Assembly (NCBI GenBank): GCA_036346225.1
Contig: JARFIW010000453.1
Location: 6,944,001-7,008,000 of the forward strand
DNA: 64,000 nucleotides
Direction of reading: 5' to 3'
Source of the DNA: Platerodrilus igneus
Lineage: Eukaryota > Arthropoda > Insecta > Coleoptera > Lycidae
The translations under genes were made by a program, and so were the position numbers. The notes under the pieces are model-generated. The model did no database searches. It saw only the letters and a program-made list of their open reading frames with translations, and was not told the origin of the DNA. Of the stretch, positions 1 through 12,399 are shown piece after piece. The stretch's first letter is position 1, and every line of letters begins with the position of its first letter.

Positions 1-664
1 AGTATACTTGCAAAAATGCACGAAGTGCTCTTTATCCAACTTGTAATTAAATATCTTCTTATTTTAAATTGATGTTCAAATCCGCTTACAACATGATGCA
101 TTAAATCTCTATTTAGAAACAGCAGTTACGAGTTTTCATTATTGCTTACATCTTCCTTTCAATTATTTAATAAGATTTTTAAAATAGAAGTATTTTCCCT
201 TGTCATTGTATTTAATAATTTCCATTTTTATGCAAGTTACGTTTAAAACGTTACTTCTTTATTCATTATAACATCATAATTATTAAATTAAGGTATGCTG
301 ACTGCATACATCAAATATCATCTTCACAAAGCAACACGCTTGCGACTTTAATCAGAGTAACATTTTGCGATCGAAATCATCAATAAAATTATTATTTAAA
401 CGCTTCCTTATATATACAAAATTATCTATTTCTCGAATGTACTACTACAGTGTGTAACATCATGATACAAGATTCCCAGAAAAACTCATTAGCGTCTATA
501 ATCGCGGCGTTTTATTAGCTTGTAATCTCTTCTACTTATTAGATTTTTCTCACAGTAAGTGGTGATCAATGACCTCTTACGGCCTCCTCATCATATCGAC
601 TACCTGCTCACGCTCATTTATTAAACGTTAGTCGGTTTTAGGTCAACTGGTTAATCAAGCGTAC
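1..664. other. Unassigned AT-rich DNA
   Basis: I see no recognisable gene, RNA or mobile element in this stretch. It is AT-rich with homopolymer runs and scattered stops in all frames. It could be intergenic or intronic; nothing in the sequence decides which. Confidence 0.5.
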
Positions 665-675
665 GCCTTTTTATT

Positions 676-790
676 ATGCAAACTTTCGGTTTATTTTAAA
701 CCTTCGTTAACGATATTACAAAAATTTTCACTACGCAAGCTTTCGATTTATTTTAAATTTTTATCAACGCTACTACAAAAATTGTAAATA
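676..790. repeat. Degenerate two-copy tandem repeat, ~57 bp unit
   Basis: Two adjacent units share the order 'gcaa(a/g)ctttcg(g/a)tttattttaaa', then a variable part, then 'actacaaaaatt' or 'attacaaaaatt'. The first begins near 677 and the second near 734. The copies are diverged, so the duplication is old. A 67-codon minus-strand open frame starting at 956 runs into this repeat. It matches nothing I recognise. Confidence 0.55.
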
Positions 791-941
791 CATTATTATG
801 GGCATTAAATACTGTTGATACATTGTCAAATAGAGTATTCAGAAATTGCACGAACTTGTCACTTTTTGCTTCTATGACAAATTTAATTTTGTCATCATAA
901 CTACGAGTATAAAACATCAGAAAAGCTTCCTCAATTTGTTT

Positions 942-1108
942 TTTGTTACGCTCCATTTTGTATTTGTAAATTTACTGCCTCCTTAATTTTGAAAAAGCTT
1001 ACGTGAAATAGTAAAAGTGTAGCAAAGCCACATGTTCAAATAAGTAGAAATTAAAATGGTTTTTAAATTAAAGAGGCACTAAATTTACAAATACGAAATG
1101 GAACGAAA
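942..1108. repeat. Inverted repeat (foldback), ~38 bp arms
   Basis: The minus-strand reading of 942-984 and the plus-strand reading of 1072-1108 share 'ggca(g/c)taaatttacaaatac' followed by 'aaatgga(a/g)cg', with few mismatches. Inner parts of the loop (TTTTTCAAAATTAA against TTTTTAAATTAA) also pair loosely. The loop is about 85 bp. This could be the relic of a small foldback element or an inverted duplication. No target-site duplication was found. Confidence 0.6.
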
Positions 1109-1670
1109 ACTATGATGTTGTCAGTAAATTTCTTAATGGGTATTGTATAATTTATTTGATGGATCGCTTCGCCTAATTAGATGTTCATATCAACGTCTGA
1201 TGTCGTACTGTTTGTTACGTATTTCTAGTAGACGCCACGTTGTGCGTCAAAGTTATGTCACGTTGGCTCGTAGCCGTGCGTAACAAAAGAAAACCCAAGA
1301 AAAAAAACAGTGACCGGGCTCAATCGGAGAGTGGGGGTGTAGAAAGCAGACCAATCTATAAGGGACGCGGCTGTCAGGAGTTAGTACCAGTACCTGCCAT
1401 AGAGAAATTAGAATAGTAAACCTGAAAGAAAAACAAATTAGTCCTGCAAACCTGAAACAGAGAAAAAGCATAGCCTATGGATCAAGTATAAATGGTTCAG
1501 TACTTTATAGAATAAATAAGAGCAACTGTTTAGATAAACTCTATAATCTAACAACAGTAATTGCAGTACAGAAAAATTCTGAGTACAAAGTGAGGCCATA
1601 TTGGGGAGTAGCAGAAACGTTTCATCACACACCAATTAAACATAATTCAGGTAAAATGTAACAAAAAAAA

Positions 1671-1898
1671 TATAAATAGGTAAGACATAATTACTCTAAG
1701 TAATTTAGTAACATTTTTAGCAAAGACATAAATAAGTAGATAAGCGCAATTGTTCTGAGTCATTCAGTATGGTTGAGTATTCTTTATAAATAGGTAAGAC
1801 ATAATTAATCTAAGTAATTTAGTAAAATTTCTAGCAAAGACATAAATAAGTAGATGAGCACAATTGTTCTGAGTCATTCCGTAGGGTTGATTGTTCAT
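1671..1898. repeat. Two-copy tandem duplication, 114 bp unit
   Basis: Unit 1 is 1671-1784 and unit 2 is 1785-1898. Both begin 'tataaataggtaagacata' and end near 'gttga..gttc/attc'. They differ at only a handful of positions, so this is a fairly recent direct duplication. It has no coding potential. A T-run follows at about 1897-1910. Confidence 0.9.
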
Positions 1899-2009
1899 TT
1901 TTTTTTTTTTATTAAATAGCGGGCAAGTCTATGAAAAAGGTATCAGAACGACAAGGAATATTGCAAAAAAACAACGGGTAGATATTTACAGTAAGAACAA
2001 ATAAGAAAT

Positions 2010-2023
2010 AGTGCAACTTACAC
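2010..2023. repeat. Left target-site duplication of SINE copy 1
   Basis: The 14-bp sequence AGTGCAACTTACAC occurs here and again at 2317-2330, exactly bracketing the SINE. This is the expected product of target-primed reverse transcription. Confidence 0.9.
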
Positions 2024-2316
2024 TACATTTGATTTTCCAATGCTCCACCCGAAGGTACTACATTGGCCAGGAAGCGAGTTTTTTTTACCTGGAAAATTTG
2101 GAATTTTGCCGAACCCTTGCTGTTCCAAGCAAGGTAGGGATCTTTAACGTGCGTGACAACACTCACACACGGGACCTCCATTTTACCTCTCATCCGAACG
2201 AGGGTGTATTTTTGTGAAAATGCTCGCCTAACATTTTCAAGCGGACCGTGTCGGGATTTGAACCCGGGACCTTGGGCGTAGTAGTCACACACATACCACT
2301 ACGCCACGGAGCCGCC
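2024..2316 (-). mobile_element. tRNA-derived SINE, copy 1 (complete)
   Basis: Read on the minus strand, the element begins at 2316 with a tRNA-like head of about 75 nt. The head has a pol III box A-like motif (TGGCGTAGTGGT) and a box B (GGTTCAAATCC) followed by CCGACACGG. A body of about 215 nt follows, containing CACGCACGTTAAAGATCCC, and it ends at CAAATGTA. It is flanked by perfect 14-bp target duplications, so both ends are defined. There is no coding capacity; such elements depend on a LINE for mobilisation. A second copy lies at 38614-38906. I do not assign it to a named SINE family. Apparent open frames on both strands inside it are incidental. Confidence 0.9.
2245..2316 (-). promoter_or_regulatory. 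Internal pol III promoter (boxes A and B) of SINE copy 1
   Basis: Box A (TGGCGTAGTGGT) and box B (GGTTCAAATCC) lie about 35 nt apart in the head, as in tRNA genes. I do not call this a functional tRNA gene: it is the 5' end of a longer dispersed repeat with target duplications, and the anticodon-arm pairing is poor. Confidence 0.75.
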
Positions 2317-2330
2317 AGTGCAACTTACAC
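2317..2330. repeat. Right target-site duplication of SINE copy 1
   Basis: A perfect match to 2010-2023, immediately outside the tRNA-like head of the SINE. Confidence 0.9.
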
Positions 2331-5300
2331 AAAGTCCGTCAGTACCGCTTCCTTGCCATTGCAGTGTGGGATCCACGATGTCTGGCACTAACAAAGCACT
2401 GCACCCTAGGCTGTGAGGGTGTGGATGGAATTGCTTACACTTTACACTAACTCACACCTGCGTATTTCACTGGTGTTAGCAGCAGACATTATCATGCTGG
2501 TGGAACTACGTAACATCGATAAATCTCTTGTTAATTCTATTTCCTGAGACAATAATTTTGAAAGATTTTGTAACACAATTAGTAAAGCGACGGTATCACT
2601 AAATCAATCTTCCGTAAAAACAACCACGTGCGGTCGGGTACAACAAGTTCTACTCCTTTTATTTACAACAGAAAAGCCGTATCTTTTTTTACGTCATTTC
2701 TGACATCTCGTCAGCAAGCACCCAAAACACGACCCTTTTTTGTTTATATCTAATCCTACTACTACAACTTCTGATCGCCTACCTAGACTGTATATCCACA
2801 TATTAATTACAGCGGGATTATTTATTAATGACAAGTGGGAAGTAATTTTACGAGTATTCTAATTTACAACTAAACCATCTTTTAAAATTAATACCGGCGA
2901 GTCAACTTGCATATCAATCTGAAAACTAGGCGGAAGTATTTACTTTATACAAACCGCGATCCAAAAACGATGTATTTTAGGAATTAAGTAGACTGAAAAT
3001 GTTAGGCCACCAAAAATGCACGTTCCATGTTAAAGGACCCTTAATGAACAGGTTCGTGTATAATCGCCTGACATACATCCTAATCAATTTTAAATATTTT
3101 TTCTGGTATGCTCTTAAAAATTCTAAAACTCCGATACAATCAAGAAATGCATATTTTCGCTTACCTACTGTTATACTTTAAAATCAGGTATAATTTATAA
3201 CATAAAATAGGTATTCAAAGGCAAAGTAATGTTTACTTGCAACAACTACACGTCTATACGCTATCTCAGGGAGTGACAAGCGTCCATAACCATCAACTTC
3301 TGTTGCAGAAGAAACCCAGTTATAAAATAATAAACAGGGATAGCTAAAAGGAGTTAGAATCCCGTTTCTGCACATTTTGCACTTCAAGGTACCAGAAAGT
3401 GTCTAACTCCCTCTTAAATAAAACTGTGCATTCTCATTGGTCGATGAACATTTGGTGAGCGCTGACAGCCAACGGCACAATTTTCAACGGGGTGTCAGGT
3501 AATTGTTTAGAGAAATGCGTTTAATATAAACTTATAGTAATAATTAACCTATAGACAAAAGTAAAAGTAAAAGGAATTTGACACGCGTTGAAATGACACG
3601 CATCACACAATTTTTGTATAAATATTATTTAGGGTATTACGCAATGTAAATGAGGTTTAAGCATTCTCACGGTCGTGTAACGAACGTGAGTTTTTTGACT
3701 AATCAAGACACGGAATAAACAAGTGGTTGTGGTTGATAAATGTTGGAAAAAACCGTCGTGAAGGATTCTTGACGTGACACTGCTAGCTTGCTACTGGTGC
3801 GAGGTGCATTATAGACATATAATGTAGTAAACCTGTTGATTCTCTTACCTTATTTCCTTACCTTTAGCTTTTATGTGTTCACATTTATATTTTAGAGAAG
3901 AAGGTACAAACTTCGTCACGGGTATCGGACCCAGAATGGCAAACTGCAACCACAGCGCCCCTGATTCTTGTATATATCGTACCTGATACGCAGCTTACCA
4001 ATATGCAGTAAACTAAAAGGTAAGCGATGTAAATTAATTAATTTACTTTATTTAATTTGATACGTAAATGATACTATTTTAATGTTTGTAAATTTTGTGT
4101 AACCGAACACGTCCTCTGCAAGGCAATTAAACAACCTTACCCTGCTATAAAAAAATAACTGTTCCTATCAAAGTAGTTTACACCACATTAACAAAGAAAA
4201 GTAAAAACTAATTCAGATGAAAATATTTACATAAGTGCTGCACTTAGTATCGCGTTGTCAGGTGTCTACCTCTGCCTTTCAGTGCAGTGACATCTGCAAG
4301 TCATTGGTGTCTAAGCTTTTAACTATTTTTTGCTAAATATCTCGCATGCTCGTGCATTTAAGTCTTATCAACGATCGCGTTTAAGCATTGCAGAGGATTG
4401 CTCCATATCAGTCTTCAAAACCTTTTTCCCTGTTCTCGCGCGTTATGCCAACCACTAGAGGGCGGCTTCTTATTCTGTAGTAGAATGAGCAAAATAAGAT
4501 TTATATTAAACCTGTAGGTTTACAATTAATATAACAATAGTAAAAAACTAGGAAGTCCTTCTCTCTCATTGTACCAGAGAGTAACACATATTCGCCCAAA
4601 GCTTAATATTTTGCTTTTAGGTTTCTTCAGCGAGAAATTCTGATAGTCGTATTACTTCTAATTAAATTTCAAGCTTTTGCAAAATAAGTGATTACGAAAG
4701 ATTTGAACAAAGAGCAGTAATGAGGTAGAAATGCTGTGATAAGCAGAAGAGAATTTAAACATACAATCTAGCATGAATTACTAATTAAAAGAATTTTCTG
4801 ACAAACGTAGCGTAATAGTTAGATCGTTATTGCAGCACCTCAAAAAAACTGACTACTGCTCTCTAGGGTTGAATAAAGGCAATTACTTTGGACCCTTAGC
4901 TTTCGATTGAGGCTCATTTTCTGCATCGTTTTAGTTCGACGCAGTAACTTTGTTCTGCAACAACGGATAAAATGCAAAATCATCTCCAAACTAATATCCG
5001 TAGGATATAAGTACATAATATAGTTAGGTATTAAACTATTTATTTGTTATTAGAATTATAAGTATCGTCAGAGACTAACTGTAATAGGTGTCGGTATAAA
5101 TGTTTTCGTACAAAATATTTTCAGCTTATTGTCTTATTACAGTAGTTTGTATATTCAAGTAGTTGTTGAGGGATCCGACAACAATCCTCTTTGGTGAATA
5201 CGTACAGCCATTATAGATGGAATCATTGACGTTTTGTTGTCTTCGTAGTTCTTACATTAATTTAAATCTTTAGGGTCATCCTCTTTAAATTCTTGTATCC

Positions 5301-6480
5301 AAAGTATCCGTAATATAACTCGTAGTTACTAACATTCCGCCAATTGTACATGAAATATACGCAGAAATACAGAAGTTTTCAAATTTAATTTGATACAATC
5401 AAGAAAAATGTTTTCTGTTTCTTTCACCTATTTATATTACTTTAAAATATAACTTTAAACACAAAAGGTTACTCAGATACCCAGAAAAAGAATTCAGAAT
5501 TGTTTCACTGTGACATAAACGTATACATTAATACAAATGGCAGTTTCTTATTAACGCAATAAAAAAAAAGTCATTACTATAAAAAGTTATTTGGACATTC
5601 CATTTTATAATAAGAATATATAGATTTGGCCTAGTAACGGAAAATATTCAATTTTGTGGAAATTTTTGATGCTGATAGGAATCAGAATTTGACATTTTGA
5701 TATTATATAAATAGAATAAAGGTCAATGTCAATGTCTAATCAAATAGAAATATCATCAACCTCAAAAATAAAATGTGAAACATGCAAAAAATCGTGTAAA
5801 CGTTCCAGTAGTTTAAAGACACCGTTTCCGCACGAAGCCTATTATTCTAGATTAATTCCAGTAAAACAACAAAAACCACTATTTACTGTAAACTACGTTT
5901 ATTAAGAACGGTTACATATTAGTAGTAGGTGCGTTCATGGCAGGGTCAAGAAGCCAACTAACTTTGCAATACAGGTTTGAGGGTGCAGATGACGTCTCGT
6001 GCGCTTAGAGCATATAGAATATATACAGGATGTGTCAACCGTATTATTGTAACAATTTTTTTGGACGACTACAAATCCTTTTCAAATTATTTATAAAATA
6101 CCCTGTATTGTCTATTTAAATAAACAATTAAATTTTGCGATGTAAATAAATATTTAGATCAGGGCAGTGTACCCCAATCACAAGCCGAACATTACTTTAT
6201 AGTATTGGTTTAGTTACTATTAGCAAACGTTGGTCGGTTGAATTGCATCTCCAATGTCAGGTGATTTTTGTGTGAGCTCTGCGCATCGAACGGACGATTC
6301 AGTCTAGCACGACCACTTGTGGAGTTACAAGCACCATGCAGTTGAATAGGGTCCTCGCCAGCAACCTACGTGTAGCGATAGGCGTTACCGCTTGACCAAG
6401 TGCAAGATGCACTAGCTTTTCTGTGTATTTTAATAATGCTAAGCAGATTAAATTATTGTTAATTCAGACTAAATAGTTTT
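2331..6480. other. Long stretch without a recognisable gene
   Basis: AT-rich and free of long open frames. Small structures seen include a hairpin CTCACG...CGTGAG followed by a T-run at about 3665-3697. A slightly GC-richer block lies at about 6180-6410. None of these carries a motif I can assign. Confidence 0.5.
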
Positions 6481-6484
6481 ATTA

Positions 6485-6650
6485 CAGCTCTTTATGGATT
6501 TCTAATAATGAATTCTTTAAATTTGTTAATTTTGATTTTACTGAATTTATAAAATGTGCACTGTGGATTTTCTAGTAATGGTCTTATAGAATTTCCAATA
6601 ATAATTTCTTTAAAACTTGCTAATATTAATTTTAATTAACTTACTAAGAA
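6485..6650. repeat. Degenerate tandem duplication, ~95 bp period
   Basis: Two diverged units share the order tct-ttat(g/a)ga-ttt-c(t/c)aataat, then ttctttaaa, then ttaattttaatt-like AT sequence. The first starts near 6490 and the second near 6582. This is noncoding, low-complexity DNA. Confidence 0.4.
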
Positions 6651-7187
6651 ATCAACATAACTGTTTGGCAAGCTTTGGTCTTTGTAATTATCAAGTTCTT
6701 CTCACTAACGTAAATGTAATAATATTTATTCTGGACATTCCGCAATGATAAGGTTGTGAGCTTACAAGTTTAAATATCATATTTAATTTTCCAATTACCG
6801 TTAAATAAATTGTCTTTAACGGAAGTTAAAGAAACGTGGAAAATGATGTACTTTGGATAGTCTATTTTATGGTTCGATTTTGTTTCGATTTGCGAAGATA
6901 AAATGCAATTCAGGTTCGTATAAATGGTTCCAGTAACGACTCAATATATTACGCAATAAAATGTGGACAGTACGAGGATCGCAGGCTTAAAAAGGTAAAA
7001 AGGTATAAATACCCTTTTATAAAAGTAAAGTCTATAACAATGACTTGATAAAGAAGCATTAAACAACAACTTCAAGAGACTTAATGCCTAAATTGGTTCA
7101 TATAATAACGTTTAAATTATTGATATAAACGGCTATTATTTTCTTTATAGTATAAGGTAGCAAGAGTGCATCTCTTGCGTCCTTCAT

Positions 7188-7584
7188 TGTTATATTAGTA
7201 ATATTTTCTTTACAGCTCCTGGTTTAGCGGTAAATACGATATTTCTCTCTAAGGACTTCCAAGTCCTCCCTTAGGGCAAACCCGTGATTAAAAAAATTTA
7301 AGGATTTGGTGGTGCCCCTTTTGCACCCCTATTTTAGTATTATTAGAGTCAGTAAGTAAACAATGTTTTGTCGTAAAACCCACGACCACTCCTCATAAGC
7401 TCTACCCGAAGAATAAACCCCTAGCTTAGTCGGAGGAATGTCGAGATCGCTTCACCATAAGAAGATCTCCAATTTAGCCCTAGGTTAATAATTCTCACCC
7501 CCATATATTTTATATTACAAATATAGCAACGTAATAGATAATAAATTGTAACAATTACAAATAAAAACAAAATATGCGTGAACA
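7188..7584 (-). repeat. Probable 3' LTR of BEL-1 (left end uncertain)
   Basis: On the minus strand a GC-rich polypurine tract (GGCCGGGGGCA) is followed directly by TGTTCACGC at 7584, like the PPT-TGTTCCG junction of the second BEL family at 31426. The other end is not fixed; a TG on the plus strand at 7188 would give 397 bp. The region contains two small hairpins, AGGACTT-CC-AAGTCCT near 7248 and GCAAGAG-TGCAT-CTCTTGC near 7160. Confidence 0.45.
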
Positions 7585-7639
7585 TGCCCCCGGCCTTGAA
7601 ATGATACTTTCTAAGAAATTAAGATAAATATCTTTACAG

Positions 7640-8570
7640 ATTAGAGTCAGTAATGGGTAGAGGACAAATTTTTGCAAACGAACGAGTAATCACTCCACTT
7701 GGCGTTTTCACTTTAAAAACACGATTAACAACATCTTTATCGCACACTACACTCACAACGCTTCCCATTTTTCACCTGGATGGAAGCAGATTATCTTCTT
7801 TACTGACTACCAACGCGCCCGAGGAGATTTCACTAAAAGTTTGTTGCCACTTTGTACGCCTTTGCAGTTCAGATATATATACTCTTTATTCCAGCGCTGC
7901 CACAAGTGTTGAGTAAGTTGTTGAAGCAATTCGTAACGAGACAACCGATTCACTGATACTGTTTTAGGCCAATTTCAGAAAGAACCGTTAAAGGTTTACC
8001 AATCAGAAAGAGAGCCGGTGTAAGAGAAGTATAATCTTTAGGATCAGAAGAAATGTTATCTTTAGAACGATCTGTAATCAAATCGGATTTGATACAAATC
8101 AACAATTTGTATAAGGCTTTGAATTCAGAGATTGCTGACACAAAATTAGTGGTTATCCGAAAATATTTGTGAGGGTTTACTTCTTCGTGATATGAACCGC
8201 TTAAAAGCTAACAAAAATGATGCTCTTGTCACCCTCCGTCGCCAATTCGATATGAATCGCCTTAGTCGCCTTAGTGTTAACGCTTGTAAAAAGACTAATG
8301 TAGCATTTTATTAGCTTGTAATTGCGACCCTTTCGGTCACATATGATAAATGTACCGGCGTAATCGACACCTGTACAACTGAAAGGTGCGTCCGTTTGTA
8401 GACGCTCAGTAGGCAAATCATTCATAATAGGTTGGTTTAACCTGAGACTTTGTTTGAAGCATACAGCGAAGTACCGTTGCTTCGCTAAATTTCTACTACC
8501 AATAGACCAATAATTTTCTTGTATGTCCGCTAACAGGTGGCGCGGACCTGCAAACATCAGCCATCGTTTT
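7640..8570 (-). pseudogene. BEL-1 integrase region (broken)
   Basis: The minus-strand frame 8201-8557 matches the Pao integrase core. It starts with the 'H/FAGPRHLLADIQENYWSIG' stretch before the zinc-binding part, then 'DLPTERL', then the first catalytic aspartate in 'CTGVDYAGTF'. It ends in 'TKAIHIEL' where the frame breaks. A downstream frame, 7950-8141, carries the conserved 'SSDPKDYTSLTPALFLIGKPL' region. The extreme C-terminus 'KICPLPI' is visible just above 7653. The cysteine pair of the HHCC finger is degraded. The gene would splice element cDNA into the chromosome; this copy cannot. Confidence 0.8.
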
Positions 8571-8979
8571 CGAAGAATAGTGTAGTCATATATGATTACC
8601 TTTCGGCAGAATTATTGGGTGTTTTTTGTTATGTGCGAAATTTGAGTTTTTAGACGATCGCCTACTCAAAGGATACCATCCCCGTCTATGAATGGGTTTT
8701 AATTTATAAGTTTAGATTTTTTTATGTACAGGCTTAGTCTCGCAAAGACATTCAACTTCAGTAAAAAATATTTCACGTTGTGCTAACTGGATCAGGCACC
8801 TTTGTGCATTGCTTATTTCTGAGGCTGATAACGAGCCGAAAAACCGGCGAGTTTGAGTGTTTTACAATTTTTAAGAAATCTGCAGATGCACATCATGGTG
8901 CGAACAAGTTTCGTTAGCGAAGAAGAATTTTGGAAAGAAAATAATTTGATATTTCCTCCGAAACAACAAATGTTTTTGT

Positions 8980-9925
8980 AGTTTTGTGCGTTTCTGTCAA
9001 TTTACGAATTTCGTTGAGCTTAGAAGTAGGCAAATCCGTTGTGGATTCTGTAAACCAATGTGGGCCATGCCACTATAGCGAACAATCGTTCAGCTTAGTT
9101 GGCTCCACAGCTCTTATCAAGAGATCAGTCGGGTTATTTCTGGACGGTACATCACGCCAAGAAAATTAGAAGTAAGTTCTTGTATTTCCGCTACTCTATT
9201 GCTTACAAAACTTTTTAAAATGTTTGGTTGTGTTTTGATCCAATTCAGTACGATAGTGGTATTTGACCATAAGAAACACTCATCGAATTTTAAATTTAAA
9301 GAATTGTGTACTTTATTGATAAGCCTTGCGAGGGTTAGCACACTACAAAGCTCTAACCATGGCAATGTGATCGTTTTTAAAGGAGATACGTAAAGTAGCC
9401 TTGAAAATGTGTAGGTATGTTGGTTGGTTGAGCGGATATAGACACAGCAAACGTAAGCTGCTTCAGATGAATTCAAAATCTATAAAGTTCTATAGAATTC
9501 GAATTAGCACACAAAACGTACCTCTTTATTTGTAAGTTTTTAAACATGACAATCAATTCTTGAAGTTTGCGTATGCCGAATGCAATTGAACTGGCAAAGT
9601 TTCATCCTATGACAGTCTCTCTAACTAAATTTTTTGTAACATCATTTTGACAACAATAATGCATGGACTTAGCAAACCCAGGGGATCCAAAGTCTGCGAA
9701 ATTTCCGAAAGCATTGAGCGTTTAGTATTTTTCTATCTTTGATTTAAATCGTACGAAATACAGGATAATAATTTATCTGCTTGTGGCAGCTAGGATAGTC
9801 CTAGCATTTTGGTGTTTTCGTTTTTGACGAATTTTTTTTCCATCGAAAGAAAACGATTTCTTGCCGGTTGGTATGATTAGCCCAAGATTTTGACTGGTGC
9901 ATTGAGGGGTCTTTTAATTATGAAT
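8980..9925 (-). pseudogene. BEL-1 RNase H and tail of reverse transcriptase (broken)
   Basis: The frame 9117-9476 matches the BEL RNase H block, with 'PLKTITLPWLELCSVLTLARLI', a 'WSNTTIVLNWI' active-site segment where the family usually has WTDS, and 'FVSNRVAEIQELT'. Reading upstream on the minus strand (9480-9740), 'SEISQTLDPLGLLSP' is the conserved RT-RNase H connection. At 9740-9910 'VKTLGLIIPTGK' is the end of the RT thumb. Downstream, another frame at about 9000-9110 retains 'NNPTDLLIRAV...WHGPHW'. At least three frame changes and several stops are present. The replacement of the catalytic D by N is seen directly. Confidence 0.8.
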
Positions 9926-11600
9926 TCACCATCATGTTGTAACATGTCTTTTTGCCTATATTTTAGCATGTTACATTGTGCTTGGCACTATTAGCATATA
10001 AATGTTTATATCTACATTTAAATGTAAAATTACTCTCTTTCTTATATAATAATATTTTCTATAAGAATTTATCTTGCACAATCCTGGATTATTAGTTTTA
10101 ATCCACAAGTTCCTAATTTGTTACATAGTACAAATAATTATATTTATATCAAATTTTCCTATCGGTTATTTCTGAAGTGTTTATTCCAAAAGCACAACTG
10201 GTGTAGTTCTAATTCTGTATTATTGAGAATAATCGCTAGAGATCGTCCATCCCGAAGATGGCCGAAAATAATTTATTTGAAGTGTCAAATTTTCATTTCT
10301 CTTTTGATACTGATTGCTTATCTGGCACTGTTGGCCATTTTTGATTTGAACTTCTACCTTGCCTCATGTGCTTACCTGGTATGTAAATTTTTTAATCATA
10401 AATCCTAAATTAGCATTTAAATATAATTTTAATGATTAGTATGAAGGATAAAGAAGTTGTTTATTCGTTTAACCCATCAAATAATTATACAGATGGTAAG
10501 TTATTATGGATTAATTTTCCTTTGCACCTCGTGTTAAATTTTCACTTTTGTAACACAACTGAATTTTCTAGGGTGCTTCGGTTACCTATGTTCCGATTAT
10601 CTGTGTTTTGGTTACCGATATTACGGCGACTTGTCCTCTCATTCAGATTTCTACATGGAAAGGTTGCTCGTGCATTCGCACAACCAGTTGATGTAAAATA
10701 AATACTCTCATCATAAGAATTTTATATTTTGTTTTCTTCTACTTTACATATTGCCGCTCAGTTATTATCTTATTGAAAAATATCTATAAGTTTAATTTAT
10801 GGAACAGAAGTCTGTTAAAGACAACATTTGAAGTCGACCACATGCTGTTTTGTACCTACACTAAGAGATCCACCAATGCAGGATGTATCAGTTTCCTAAA
10901 TATGAAGGATTCCTATAAATTAAGTAACTATTAGTATTAGTTCAGTTACTGATACTACAGGTATGAGATTAAATCTTTTACCTTATCGTTTTTCTGTTAA
11001 AATAAAGAGGCCTAACCTCTATTTAAATTTGTCTTTGTCACTACAAATATTTTGTTTTGATTATTAATTACATTTTACTTATCTTAAATGATTTCAAATA
11101 TAATTCTCTAATACATAACCTAAAAATATGTAAACATTCGGAACTTCATGAAGGTTCTTATGGTAAAAAGGTTTATTACTTGAACTTTCATTTTATGTGC
11201 ATTTGTTACATGACATTATTACAATTATGATCACTTTTTGATTTACTCTCGCATTAAGTTAAATTTTGAGTTTTTAAACAGAGGTTATTCAATTTGATTT
11301 CTCTATATAAATTTTCTCGTGTACGTTTATTAAATAAAAGAATTATATCGTGTTAAAATATATAGCGATGTCTACAATGTTAATGACACAAGCGTATATC
11401 TTATACATGCCTTTGGAATTGTAATAACTGAGTATTAATATACATATTTAGTCAAATTTCTCTTATCGTGTTTTAACTTTTGTTTCTCTAAGTTATTTTA
11501 CAGTTGTGTAAACAAGTGTCTTGATATTTAAATTTTAACATTTAGATATTCTCTAAACATTCCTCTTACCCTGTGATTTCAAATCTTATGCAGCCTCCGC
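9925..11600. other. Insertion of unknown identity inside the BEL-1 RT region
   Basis: BEL-1 RT sequence stops near 9925 and resumes, with the start of RT after the protease, near 11600. The 1.65 kb in between is AT-rich and has no frame resembling RT. An inverted pair TGTAACATG/CATGTTACA occurs at about 9946-9972. Short chance frames occur at 10118-10408 and 10432-10701. A polyadenylation-like AATAAA sits at about 10698. It could be another degraded element, or simply unrecognisable RT sequence. Confidence 0.45.
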
Positions 11601-11619
11601 AACCTTAAAGGTCGATGCA

Positions 11620-12256
11620 AGCTGTGCCGAAGTATTTCTTAGACTTCGTCGTGCAATTACTCTTTTTATAACATCGAGAAAAAAGTAAGGAGCAATGTTG
11701 CCGTTTTGTATTTTCTAGGCAGCGATAGCGTCTGAGGAACGACTGGTTCTTCGATTTCCCAAAAACAAGACTACTGCCTTGGTATTTGGCTCTCGCTATT
11801 TTAACAAAGTTGCAATGTACAGCTTGCGCATGTTTGATGTGACTGGGATCGGGGACGACTCAACCAAACCTGGTCTTTTGAAGAACCGGCGAATTGGTGC
11901 ATAGTTTTATTTGTCCTACACATAAAATATCCCAAAAGAGATCAGCTCCAATACGCATATCGACCTTTTGAGGTTTATAAAATAAAGGATCAGTGATCTT
12001 AATATTTTTAGGTATATTAAGAATCGGACTTATTCATTTCGACAGTGGAAATGCAAGTGATTATTTCTGGTATAACAAAACAATTTAAATTTGCAGTGTA
12101 TGCATTGTGTTGAGATTCGATATTGACTAAACATTTGTATTGTAAATTCAAAGTTGCATTGTTTAATCCCGAAACCGCAAATTCGGTTTTGATTATGATT
12201 AATTTGGGTTTATTCAAAAAAAATCCAAAGTTATGAATAAAGACTGTCAGCTGCAA
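11620..12256 (-). pseudogene. BEL-1 protease and N-terminal RT linker (broken)
   Basis: The frame 12017-12256 matches the end of the BEL protease region ('AYTANLNCFVIPEI'). The minus-strand frame below it (about 11830-12010) has 'DPLFYKP..VDMRIGADLFWDIL' and 'LQKTRFG', the conserved block between BEL protease and RT. Then 'LRKFWEIEE' (about 11740) is the RT N-terminal helix. Stops and frameshifts separate the blocks. I could not find an intact protease D-S/T-G triad. Confidence 0.75.
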
Positions 12257-12399
12257 TCTGATAGCGCTCTAATCGTGTGGGATTTGCGATGAAGATCGTT
12301 TCATTGAAACTTGATAACGAAAGATTTTTTGTATTGTTTATTAACTCATCTTTTGACGTATCAGGGGATTTTTTACGCTGCATATGCAACAGAGTGTGA

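Noticed and set aside
2023..2292. Open frames on both strands of the SINE
   Set aside because: They are incidental to a noncoding tRNA-derived repeat with target duplications.
2245..2316. A functional tRNA gene at the SINE head
   Set aside because: The head continues into a dispersed repeat body and the cloverleaf is poor.
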